The notes under the pieces are model-generated. The model was not told where the DNA came from. It saw only the letters and a list, made by a program, of their open reading frames with translations, and searched no databases. Positions 7,155 to 15,728 of a stretch of 64,000 nucleotides of DNA are shown piece after piece. This stretch comes from Planctomycetota bacterium. GTDB lineage: Bacteria > Planctomycetota > Phycisphaerae > UBA1845 > UTPLA1. A program made the position numbers and the translations under genes. The stretch is taken from positions 1 to 64,000 of the forward strand of contig JACRIM010000013.1 in NCBI GenBank assembly GCA_016235815.1, written 5' to 3'. Position 1 is the first letter of the stretch. The number at the start of each line of letters is the position of its first letter.

Positions 7155-9338
7155 TTAGTTCGCCGCATGAAATGCCTGACGAGACTCATACTTCGCGAGA
7201 CGCGCCTTGATGGCCGATGCGCCCGGCTTGTTTCCAGCCATCTCAATCGCCTTGCGTGCCGACTTTACTGCATCGTCAAATCGTCCGACTTCCGCATACG
7301 CGGCCGCCAGGGCGTCCTGATATTCGCTACCCTCGCCCGCCGCGCTCTTGCAGGCGGATTCCGCAAGCCGAACGGCCGTTGCGCCATCGCGCTGCCCCGC
7401 CTCGGGGCTGGTTGCAAGAATCCACGACAGACAAATGGCCAGCGTCGGTTGATCATCGGCGTGGCGCAAACCATCCTTGAGCCACGCATTGGCCACACGA
7501 CCATCGCGCTTGGCCAGCCGGAGAAAGACCGAACGGAGGGCATCGCGCAGGCGCCCGCCATCATCCAGCTCGATTGTCCTTTGCAACATGCGTATTGCCT
7601 GATTGAAATTACCCGAGTCGGCCAGCGCGACCGCGACCTTGGCGATGCCCGTAACATAATCGCGAACTTTTGGCGCTTCATCCGCAAGCCCGACCGTTTC
7701 CAATGCGGCCGCCAATGAGGAAAGTTCCTTCGTTCCCAAACATGTCTTCGCCACTCCACGACTTCGAGCGACCGCCTGATCCGCCATGATGGTTGCAAGT
7801 CGGGCCATGATGACGTCGACGATGTCACGCACTCCCTGATGAAGGGTCTTGATCCTGCCGGCAGCGTCTTCATAGTTGCCTTCACAGATGATGGACACGA
7901 TAAAGTCGATCACGTGTTGAGGCGTCCCTCTTTGAAGGACGTTTAGCTTTTCGTAGACCGCGCGGGCTTCGGAAGCCCGGTTCACCCGCAACAGAAATTC
8001 GCCATATCGCGGCAGCGTTTCAACATCGTTCGCATTTCGAATGAGCACATCATTAAAGACTTGCTCAGCCTCCCTGTAATCGCCAAGCTCCAACAGACAC
8101 TCCGCAAGAATGCCGCGAACCGTGGAATGGCTGAAATTCTCATCGAGTACAATTCTCAGTTCCTTCGCGGCTTCCTCAAAGCGATTCTGTTTCCACCGGA
8201 CAATCCCCAACTGCTCGTGGAACTCCCAATTCTGCGGCTCCCACTTGAGTGTGCGTTCGAGGATGGAACCGGCGATCTCCAGCTGACCGGTTTCGACGAG
8301 CTGCTTCATCATCGAAACGAGGGCGTCACCGCGGGCGATGCGGCCAAGGTAGTCAAGATAAATTGGATCCCGGATTACCGGCGCCAACCCACCCTGGGCA
8401 GCCACGGCATCATGGATTTCGGCTTGTTTGCGATCCCCCTCTTCTCGTAGAAGTGTTGCCACCATGCGGTTTGCTTTGGCGAAGTTCGGCGCTAGCACCG
8501 CGGCCTTCTTGTAATGCTCGAGGGCTTCTCGCTTGTTGCCCGATTTCAGTGCGCATTCACCCAGTCCGTACCATGCCTGACTGTCTTGCGGCACCATGTC
8601 AGCGGCTTTTCGATAGGCCTCACATGCGGCCTTTGGATCTTGCCTGAATAGCAGGTCGCCAAGCCGCACATGCACGGCGTGATAATTAGGATCAATGGTG
8701 GCCGCCTCCTTCAGCGCCGCCACCGCGGCGGGAACGTCGAATGCCTCGGCGTGGGCGAGTGCAAGGAGATACTTCCAGCGAAAAGACGATGGATCAAGCC
8801 GCGCTGCGCGGGAAAAGCACTTGATCGCATCACCTGCCGAACTGAGCCGAAGGTAAATCATGCCCAGCTCGCCCACCATGTCGGCATTTTCAGGATTCTT
8901 CGCAGCATCCACGTACGCCGCGATGACTTCTCGCTTGATCGATTCGGCAAGGCCTGGAAAGTCCGGGCGGGGGATTTCGGGGTGCGTGGGAACGTCCACC
9001 GGGATGGTGAGACCTTTGTCATTCACCTGCTTGGGGAGCCGGGTCGCCTCGGGGAGTGGAACCGGCTTGGGCATGTTGACCGGAAGAGGCGGACCACTGC
9101 CTGGCGATCCGGCCTGCGGTTCAGCGCGAGGCCCGGTTGTGGCGGGCGCCGCTGACTCGGTATCGTTCGCATTATCCGTATTAGTTGCAGTGGATGAACC
9201 CGTACGCGTATTCGACGAGTCACTGGGGCGCGAGGCTGAGCGTTTTCGATCCGGCGGAGCTTTGTCACAACCCGCAAGAATCCCCATCAGGCCGATCGCA
9301 ATCGATGCGCAAATCCAGCTGGAATGGAGTCCTTTCAT
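7155..9338 (-). CDS. TPR-repeat lipoprotein
   Basis: A 727-residue protein starting at the ATG at 9338 (MKGLHSSW), because that puts a signal peptide and lipobox ILAGC (Cys24) at the N-terminus; a longer frame to 9461 would bury it. A Ser/Thr/Pro-rich linker (about 25-110) is followed by many tetratricopeptide repeats, such as NADMVGELGMIYLRLS and AWYGLGECALKSGNKREA, covering most of the chain. It is probably a protein-binding scaffold on a membrane surface. No ribosome site precedes the ATG; a TATCAT seven bases upstream could make the mRNA nearly leaderless. The phosphodiesterase follows at 26 bases, suggesting shared work. Confidence 0.8.
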   Translation of the reverse strand: MKGLHSSWICASIAIGLMGILAGCDKAPPDRKRSASRPSDSSNTRTGSSTATNTDNANDTESAAPATTGPRAEPQAGSPGSGPPLPVNMPKPVPLPEATRLPKQVNDKGLTIPVDVPTHPEIPRPDFPGLAESIKREVIAAYVDAAKNPENADMVGELGMIYLRLSSAGDAIKCFSRAARLDPSSFRWKYLLALAHAEAFDVPAAVAALKEAATIDPNYHAVHVRLGDLLFRQDPKAACEAYRKAADMVPQDSQAWYGLGECALKSGNKREALEHYKKAAVLAPNFAKANRMVATLLREEGDRKQAEIHDAVAAQGGLAPVIRDPIYLDYLGRIARGDALVSMMKQLVETGQLEIAGSILERTLKWEPQNWEFHEQLGIVRWKQNRFEEAAKELRIVLDENFSHSTVRGILAECLLELGDYREAEQVFNDVLIRNANDVETLPRYGEFLLRVNRASEARAVYEKLNVLQRGTPQHVIDFIVSIICEGNYEDAAGRIKTLHQGVRDIVDVIMARLATIMADQAVARSRGVAKTCLGTKELSSLAAALETVGLADEAPKVRDYVTGIAKVAVALADSGNFNQAIRMLQRTIELDDGGRLRDALRSVFLRLAKRDGRVANAWLKDGLRHADDQPTLAICLSWILATSPEAGQRDGATAVRLAESACKSAAGEGSEYQDALAAAYAEVGRFDDAVKSARKAIEMAGNKPGASAIKARLAKYESRQAFHAAN

Positions 9339-9569
9339 GGCGGAGATGATAATGCCCGATGGGACCTTCGCACAATCAAAAGACCCGACTCTCGGATCTC
9401 TCGTGTCTACGGGCGTCAGAAACCAATGGAACCGTTGCGGAGCCAGGCGATTCTGTGGCAAACGTGACGTCGGACGGGGCGAAACGAGGATAGTCCGCCC
9501 GGCTGACGCATCTGCCTGACGCCGTCATCGGTTAGGTCGGTCGTTCAAACAACCCAGATCCCTGCTGGA

Positions 9570-12500
9570 TCATCGCCGACGTCGACGCATGATGCCCCAG
9601 CCGGCAAGCATCACCGGCAACATCGACGCCGCGCCGCCGCCACACAACCCGCACACATCCGGAATGTCGATCGGCTGCGGATTCTCCGACTCCAGCGCCG
9701 GTCCACCCGGTTCGACGATGATGCCGTTGGCGGTGATGTCGTCGTCGCCGCGCTGCCCGTCGATCAGGTGCAGCGTGATCACGTCGGCATTCACTTCGCT
9801 GCCCGTATTGCCGTCGAACAAGAACCGGTAGAAGTGATCGACCGGAATAATCGGAGTCGCGCCGAACTTGTAATAGGTGTTCACCGTAGGTCCGCCGTGC
9901 AGGAAGATCTTCACGTCGATCCCGCCGCCCGGAGCGACGTTCTTTACCTGGAAGGCGAAGAACCCGTACGGGAAGATCACGCCCGGCGGCGCAAGTTCCG
10001 GCTGCGGCACTTGCAACGCCTGCACGCCCATCAGAATCGTGCCGGCCGGCGACTCAATCGTCACCGGATTGCCGTTGATATCCTTGAATGTCGTGACGTT
10101 CGGCTGCAGACTGTCCGGGATCCCGTCATTGTTGCCGTCGCCGTTGTTCGGCCCCATGTTTTCTTCATCGGGCGGGATGCCGTCGTCATCATCAAGGATC
10201 CAGACCTTTGTCGCGGTGCAGTTGAACGGCACGCCGTCAACATTACCCGTCGCCGTAATCGTGTCCGTGCCGGCCACGGCCGCACCAGTGTAGGTGAAGG
10301 TCGCTTCGCCGGAGGCATTCGTCACGCCAGCGCTGACCTTGCCCGCATTCGGGCCGGCCGTCACGTTGAACGCCACATTTACACCAGCTGCCGGAGCCCC
10401 GTTCTTGTTGACCGTCACAGTCACATCCTGCAACGTATTCACCGGAACCGTCTCTGTCGCCGGAGCCAGCGAACAACCGGCATTTATCCAATTCTTCGTC
10501 GCCGTGCATGAGAACGGCACGCCGCTCACCGTGCCCGAGGCACGAATCGTGTCAGTACCGATCGTACCATTACTGCTGTAGGTGAAGTCGGCGTCGTTGT
10601 TGCCGCCAGTGAGCCGGATGAACGGCCCACCTGCATTCGGGCTACCCGCGAGAATCTCGAAGAGAATCTGGCCGCCATCCGGATTGATCGGCGCGCCACC
10701 GTTGAACACGCTTGACGTCACGGTGTGATTCGTGCCGACCTGATTCGAATCCGTTGCCGGAGTCAGATTACAGGAGACATCAATCCACGTCTTGGTTGCG
10801 TTACAAAGGAAAGAAAAGCCGCCCACCGAGCCGGTCGCACGGATCGTATCCGTGCCCGCGCCGCCGGTGCCGGTGTACGTAAACGTCGTGCGGCCGAGGG
10901 CGTTTGTAACACCCAAATCAGTCACGCCGATGTTCGGGCCACTTATAACTTCAAAGAGAACTATCACGCCTGCTTGCGCTGAACCGTTCTTCGTGACTTC
11001 GACCGTCACGGTGTGATCCGTTCCGATCTGATTCGTATCAGCGCCGGGCGTCAACATACAGCCCGTATTGGTCCATTCCTGCTGTACGTTGCATGTAAAC
11101 GGAACACCGTTCACCGTGCCGCTGCCAGTGATCGTGTCGATACCGCTATTCGCTCCGGTGTACGTGAGTGTCAATTGACCGGATGCATTCGTCACAAAAG
11201 GAGGATCGCCGCCGCTAACGAGATTATTCGCACCGCTTACTGCAAAGCTCACCGGAACGCCCACCGCCGGCGTCCCCGCCTTGCGGAGAACCGTAATCGT
11301 CAACGTTCTCATGCTGCCCGTCAGCGCCGGAGTGGTCGCCGCGAAGCTGCACGAAGGATCAATCCATTCCTTGTTCACCGGCGCGCAGTCAAAGGTCGAA
11401 CCATTGATAGTGACGGAGGTGTGTATCACATCGGTGCCGGCCAGTCCGTTGCTGGCATACGTGAACGCCGCCTGACCGGCGCCATTCGTATTCACCAGGC
11501 CTGCGTTGCCCACGTTCGGGCCGCTGACCACGCTGAACTGCACCGGCACGCCCGGCGGGAACAGCGGCACCGCGCCGTTCACCAGGATGCTGGCCGTCGC
11601 CGTCGTCAATGTGCCCACCTTACTCGTCGGAGCATCAAGAACGACGTTGCAATTAAACGTGACCCATGTCTTGGTCGCGGTGCAGTTGAACGGCACCGGC
11701 GTTCCCATGACGAGAACTGTTCCGCTCGCCGTAATCGTATCGACGCCCGGCAACGCACCGTTGTACGTGAACTCGGAGTGGCCGTTGGCATCCGAGATAT
11801 CCATGCCTGCGGCAACATTCGCGCCGACCGAGGCAAAGTTCACCGTAACGCCGGCCTGCGGTACGCCGTTGAGGAGCACCGTGGCGGTGACCGTGTGGGG
11901 CGTGCCGACCGGGTTCGTGTCGGTAACTGGCGTGAGCATGCACCCAGTGTTCACCCAATCAATGGTCGCCGTGCACGCGACGGCCTGGGTAATGCCATCG
12001 ACCGTCGACGAGGCGCTGATCGTGTCCGTACCGATCAAGCCGTTACTGTTGTAGTTGAATGTGGCGTCGCCAACGCCGTTCGTAACTGCAATGCCTGCCA
12101 CGCCGGCATTGGGACCGGCCGTCACAGCAAAATTCACCGTCGCCCCAACGGCATTCGGTCCGCCGGCAAATCGCAAAATCTTCGCCGTCACGCCATGAGC
12201 CGTGCCAACCAATCGCACCGCGGTCGCCGGCGTCAGCCCGGTGCAAACCGGGTCAATCCAATTTTTCGTTGCGGCATTGCTTGTGAAGGGTTGTCCACCG
12301 ACCGTTCCGGTCGCGGTGATCGTATCCACACCTGGATTCGCGCCGGCATAGCTGAACGCTGCCTCGCCGCTGGCATTCGTATTGACGACGGCCATCTGCG
12401 GATTTGCGCCAACAACCGTAAACGTGACCGGCACTGCATTCTGCAACACGCCGTTCTTCACAACGGTCGCCGTGACCTGGTGCATCGTGCCGACGCGGTT

Positions 12501-14033
12501 CGTCGCCGTGACGGGAACAAGTGTCGCCCCGGTCGTAATCCATTCCTGATTGATCTGGCATGAGAACGGCACGCCGTTGCGGACGCCCGTCAGTTCAATG
12601 ACATCAATACCAGCGACCGCCGACGTTGTATAACCGCTGAAACTGAGCTGGCCGAGGGCGTTCGTATTGCCCGCGAACATCAGTCCCGCATTCGGACCGG
12701 AGAGCACGTTAAACGTCACCGCCTGCCCTACCACCGGCGCAACCGGATTACCGTCCACGACTTGCACGGTCACCACGCTCGGCTGGTTCACCAATTTCGG
12801 ATTTGTCGCCGGGCTTAGACTGAGCGAGCATTCAGGGTTAATCCAATTCTTCGTCACTGCAACCGACGTAATCGCAACACCATCGACCGTGCTGCTCGCC
12901 GTGATCATGTCCGCGCCGACCCCGGCCGTGCCTGCAAGTCCCGTGTAAGTGAATCCGGCCTCGCCGTTCACGTCGGTCAGGCCAACGCCCACGAGGTTGT
13001 TCACGCCAGTTACCGAGAAGCTGACGAACACGAACGGCACGTTCACGCCGTTGCGTTGCACCTTTGCCGTCACCGTGTGGTTCGATCCGACGCGATTCGT
13101 CGCGACGGGCGGCGTAACAACGATCGTCGGATCGATCCACGTCGCACCAACAGTGCCCGACGCAGTTCCGTCGTCAACGGTCACCGCAATCGGCCCCTCG
13201 GCCGTCGCGCTGGTGATCTTGAATGTTCCGCGACCATTCGCGTCAAAGGCATTGCCCGCCGCGAGAATGTCCGCGGCATTGGCGGCGATGTTGCTCAGGG
13301 TGAAATTGCCCGGGATATCGCCGTTGGCGAATGTCTTGGCCGCGCCGCCGGCGGTGATGGCGATGTTCGCGGGCGGGGCCATTCCCTGCCGCGTCGGATT
13401 GTTACAGGCATCTTCGGCCTGCACCGTAATCGTGATCGCCTCATTGATCTTCACGACCGCCGGAGTCGCCGTGACACGATAGTGATGCACGGGACCGTTC
13501 GCGGCGGTCACGGTGACGGCCGCAAGTGGATTGCCCATGATCGGCGCCGCGCTGGATGCGACTGTTACATCGGCCGTGTCGCCGGGATTCACCGCCGGGC
13601 CGCACGACGTCGCACGTATTCGAATGTTGTTGAACTGAAGCTGGGTTTGCACCGTGCTGCTGGCCGCGGTAACCGTAAATGTGATGGTCGATGCCGTTGG
13701 CGTCGCCGTGGGAGACGCAAGCATGAAGGTCGCATCAGCGGCGGAAATAATGCCCGCCGTGACAAGCTGCGATGTGTCGAAAGCGAAGTTCGCCGGTGCC
13801 GTTATGGTGATCGTGCTTCCGGCGGTCCACTCACCAATCGCCCCTTCCAGAATCTGAGGGCTTGGCACGACCGCGTTAAAGCTGCCGCTCACCGCGGTGC
13901 TCGCGTCAACGCTTACGCTGCCCTGAAGGACCACGGTCCCGGCGCTGGCCGCACTTCCGCACAACACGAGTGCGGCCGATGCCATACGGAGGATCATGGA
14001 AGTACGAAACGATGTCGTTCGACACGTGCACAT
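9570..14033 (-). CDS. Giant secreted Ig-like repeat protein with C-terminal anchor
   Basis: A 1487-residue exported surface protein. The ATG at 14033 has a GAGAGGG site 8 bases upstream; the signal peptide runs to about residue 32 (ending CGSAASA). About 300 N-terminal residues of mixed beta structure precede ten tandem units of about 98 residues, each starting like CxLTPATDTNxVGTxHTVT and ending near CTATKxWI, the style of Big_1/invasin-type Ig domains. Next come a DDDDGIPPDEENMG linker with a calcium-loop look, a choice-of-anchor-like domain (VTIESPAGT...PPGVIFPYGFFAF), and a tail of CGLCGGG, a hydrophobic stretch and RRRRR, resembling sorting signals of the PEP/MYXO-CTERM kind. Adhesion or surface-layer function is likely but inferred. 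Confidence 0.85.
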   Translation of the reverse strand: MCTCRTTSFRTSMILRMASAALVLCGSAASAGTVVLQGSVSVDASTAVSGSFNAVVPSPQILEGAIGEWTAGSTITITAPANFAFDTSQLVTAGIISAADATFMLASPTATPTASTITFTVTAASSTVQTQLQFNNIRIRATSCGPAVNPGDTADVTVASSAAPIMGNPLAAVTVTAANGPVHHYRVTATPAVVKINEAITITVQAEDACNNPTRQGMAPPANIAITAGGAAKTFANGDIPGNFTLSNIAANAADILAAGNAFDANGRGTFKITSATAEGPIAVTVDDGTASGTVGATWIDPTIVVTPPVATNRVGSNHTVTAKVQRNGVNVPFVFVSFSVTGVNNLVGVGLTDVNGEAGFTYTGLAGTAGVGADMITASSTVDGVAITSVAVTKNWINPECSLSLSPATNPKLVNQPSVVTVQVVDGNPVAPVVGQAVTFNVLSGPNAGLMFAGNTNALGQLSFSGYTTSAVAGIDVIELTGVRNGVPFSCQINQEWITTGATLVPVTATNRVGTMHQVTATVVKNGVLQNAVPVTFTVVGANPQMAVVNTNASGEAAFSYAGANPGVDTITATGTVGGQPFTSNAATKNWIDPVCTGLTPATAVRLVGTAHGVTAKILRFAGGPNAVGATVNFAVTAGPNAGVAGIAVTNGVGDATFNYNSNGLIGTDTISASSTVDGITQAVACTATIDWVNTGCMLTPVTDTNPVGTPHTVTATVLLNGVPQAGVTVNFASVGANVAAGMDISDANGHSEFTYNGALPGVDTITASGTVLVMGTPVPFNCTATKTWVTFNCNVVLDAPTSKVGTLTTATASILVNGAVPLFPPGVPVQFSVVSGPNVGNAGLVNTNGAGQAAFTYASNGLAGTDVIHTSVTINGSTFDCAPVNKEWIDPSCSFAATTPALTGSMRTLTITVLRKAGTPAVGVPVSFAVSGANNLVSGGDPPFVTNASGQLTLTYTGANSGIDTITGSGTVNGVPFTCNVQQEWTNTGCMLTPGADTNQIGTDHTVTVEVTKNGSAQAGVIVLFEVISGPNIGVTDLGVTNALGRTTFTYTGTGGAGTDTIRATGSVGGFSFLCNATKTWIDVSCNLTPATDSNQVGTNHTVTSSVFNGGAPINPDGGQILFEILAGSPNAGGPFIRLTGGNNDADFTYSSNGTIGTDTIRASGTVSGVPFSCTATKNWINAGCSLAPATETVPVNTLQDVTVTVNKNGAPAAGVNVAFNVTAGPNAGKVSAGVTNASGEATFTYTGAAVAGTDTITATGNVDGVPFNCTATKVWILDDDDGIPPDEENMGPNNGDGNNDGIPDSLQPNVTTFKDINGNPVTIESPAGTILMGVQALQVPQPELAPPGVIFPYGFFAFQVKNVAPGGGIDVKIFLHGGPTVNTYYKFGATPIIPVDHFYRFLFDGNTGSEVNADVITLHLIDGQRGDDDITANGIIVEPGGPALESENPQPIDIPDVCGLCGGGAASMLPVMLAGWGIMRRRRR
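10200..13136 (-). repeat. Ten tandem Ig-like coding repeats of about 294 bases
   Basis: Ten in-frame units with recurring words such as VGTxHTVTA, VTNASGEATFTY, GTDTITATG and CTATKTWI. Their amino-acid similarity is clear, but the units have diverged at the DNA level. The array is prone to copy-number change by recombination and to collapse in assembly. Confidence 0.8.
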
Positions 14034-14620
14034 GTCTTATCCCTCTCGTTAACGGCGCATGAAATGCGCCGAGACCCCCGCTCATGATCGAATAGCGATC
14101 ACTCCGCGAATCCCTCGAATGTCAAAACACTCAGTTGGCCGTACGGAAAGCGATGTGAATCCGCCCCCGACGGTCCGCCCCAGGAGACTGGACTGTTTCT
14201 TTCCCTCCCAGCCGCCCCACAGGTAGGTGCATTATAACCAATGGCCGCACCCGACTCTAGGGGAATGAGGCAAGTTCTTATTGGAAGATGTGCCGCTCAG
14301 AAGAAAATCCCCTCGTTTGGTATCGTCCGAAAACGAATCGCCCATGCAGCGATCGCCCCATAGAGTTGGCCTCGAAAACTGTGCAATCAAGGACATGGCC
14401 GAGGCACCGAGGCGCTACTTGCACGTGTGCGATTCGACGTTTCATTCATCACAAAACGGCCTCTGGCATTGACTTCCAAATGCGTTTCGGTTCTGATAGA
14501 GCCGGAGTTAGGGAAGGATTCTGTCCATTCAAGAAGGGGTCGAGGGGGTCAGGGGCATCTTGATACCCGACGCCGGTTGAGTGTATTCGTCGCCGTTTCA
14601 CGGCATGACCCGGGAGGGAA
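14034..14620. other. Intergenic region between divergent genes
   Basis: This 587-base region between the Ig-repeat gene (leftward) and a lipoprotein gene (rightward) shows no credible gene; short open frames here lack ribosome sites and family signals. It contains a 7-bp hairpin (CGGCGCA/TGCGCCG, 14053-14071) in the leader of the Ig gene, a leftward TATAAT box at 14231-14236, and the GGAGGG site of the next gene at 14613-14618. Confidence 0.6.
14231..14259 (-). promoter_or_regulatory. Possible sigma70-like promoter of the Ig-repeat gene
   Basis: On the minus strand a perfect TATAAT (14231-14236) lies 17 bases from a poor -35 hexamer TAGAGT (14254-14259), about 200 bases before the start codon. 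The good -10 is the only real support. Confidence 0.35.
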
Positions 14621-14623
14621 ATG

Positions 14624-15661
14624 ATGAACCGTAAACTGGATCGAGCGATCTTCGTCGCGAAGGCCGCGCTCTGCATTGTTCTGACCGTCTCAAGCCCACT
14701 CGTCATCTCAGGCTGCGGCCTGAACGGCGCGTCATTCCTTTCCGGCGCCGAGCAGTTTCGCGTCTCGCTCCCCGCCGATCATCCACTTCGCCAGGCGCTT
14801 GAGGGCAGTCCCTTCCGCGCAACCGCCATCGATATCTTCCCGACGACGCAACAATTCAGCCTCGTGCTGGTCGACAAGACGCAGCGCCTCGCCGGCAAAT
14901 ACGCCTTTGTCGATGGTCAATTCACCATCTCCGAATTCGCTGTCACCAACCGCGGCAAATCCGCCACGCTGATCCTCGATGGAAGCAAACGCGTAAGCCG
15001 CATCATCACGTCCGATGGAAAAGAGTGGAAATACTCGGTTGGCGATGAGCGCATCGAGTCGTCCGCAGTCACTGGCGTCGACGCCTATCTTGCTGCAAAC
15101 ACCATGTTGCTCGACGTCGCTCAGCGAATGGACAGCGAGATCGCCGCATCCACAACGACGCCGACCGATTCCACCCCGGTCGTGAGCGTCCCCGTAAGCC
15201 CAACCGAATCCCCCAAAAGCGGAGCCGCACTCGATGATCCGCTTCGAGCGGCCTTGCTCGTTCTGTCCAGCATTTGGTTCCCGCTGATCGGCATCGTTCC
15301 GTCGTTGCTCGCCTTGTTTACGGTGTCCGCCGTGCTGTCGTCGGCCCTGGTCCTGCGTTTTGACGGCACCTGGATGGCAAACAACGCCAACAGCGAGCTA
15401 CAGGTCACCATCGCCGGCGGCAAGATCACCCGACTGGTCGACCCGTCCTCCGGCCAGGAGATCGGCATTACCGATTCCAAGCTCGACAGCGTCAACGGCA
15501 ACAACGTTGTTTGGAGCGTCAACACCAACGTGCTCGGCCAGGGCACGCCGGTGAATTTCGAGTTCGACGTTAAAGAGCGTGCCGATGGCACACTCGAAGG
15601 CACACTAACGACCCTCAGCTCAAATCTGGCCCGAGTGCCGCTGACGATGTCGCGTCTGTAA
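14624..15661 (+). CDS. Putative lipoprotein of unknown function
   Basis: A 345-residue protein with no family I recognise. Two ATGs are adjacent (14621, 14624); the GGGAGGG site at 14612-14618 spaces better with the second. The lipobox VISGC indicates a lipidated Cys around residue 31. A beta-rich middle (SLVLVDKTQRLAGKYAFVDG) is followed by a Thr/Pro/Ser linker at about 175-200, a strongly hydrophobic stretch at about 212-245 (SIWFPLIGIVPSLLALFTVS) that may cross the membrane, and a beta-rich C-terminal domain (FDGTWMANNANSELQVTI). It converges on the glycosyltransferase gene, and a long shared hairpin ends both. Confidence 0.65.
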   Translation: MNRKLDRAIFVAKAALCIVLTVSSPLVISGCGLNGASFLSGAEQFRVSLPADHPLRQALEGSPFRATAIDIFPTTQQFSLVLVDKTQRLAGKYAFVDGQFTISEFAVTNRGKSATLILDGSKRVSRIITSDGKEWKYSVGDERIESSAVTGVDAYLAANTMLLDVAQRMDSEIAASTTTPTDSTPVVSVPVSPTESPKSGAALDDPLRAALLVLSSIWFPLIGIVPSLLALFTVSAVLSSALVLRFDGTWMANNANSELQVTIAGGKITRLVDPSSGQEIGITDSKLDSVNGNNVVWSVNTNVLGQGTPVNFEFDVKERADGTLEGTLTTLSSNLARVPLTMSRL

Positions 15662-15686
15662 TCGCGCGGTTCAATTCAGTCCGACC

Positions 15687-15728
15687 AAAACGCCGGTTGC
15701 ATCGTCACATCGATGCGGCCGGCGTTTT
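15687..15728. terminator. Bidirectional terminator between convergent genes
   Basis: An 18-bp stem (15687-15704 with 15711-15728, including two G-T wobble pairs) and a 6-base loop. It begins AAAACGCCGG and ends CCGGCGTTTT, so each strand has a T run after the stem. The right arm is also coding for the last residues of the leftward glycosyltransferase, whose stop lies in the loop. Confidence 0.85.

Noticed and set aside
11013-12563. 516-codon open frame antisense to the Ig-repeat gene
   Set aside because: A repeating Arg/His-rich shadow that follows the period of the Ig repeats.
10200-13136. Regular repeats that might be a CRISPR array
   Set aside because: The period is about 294 bases, in frame, and encodes Ig-like domains; there are no short identical repeats with unique spacers.
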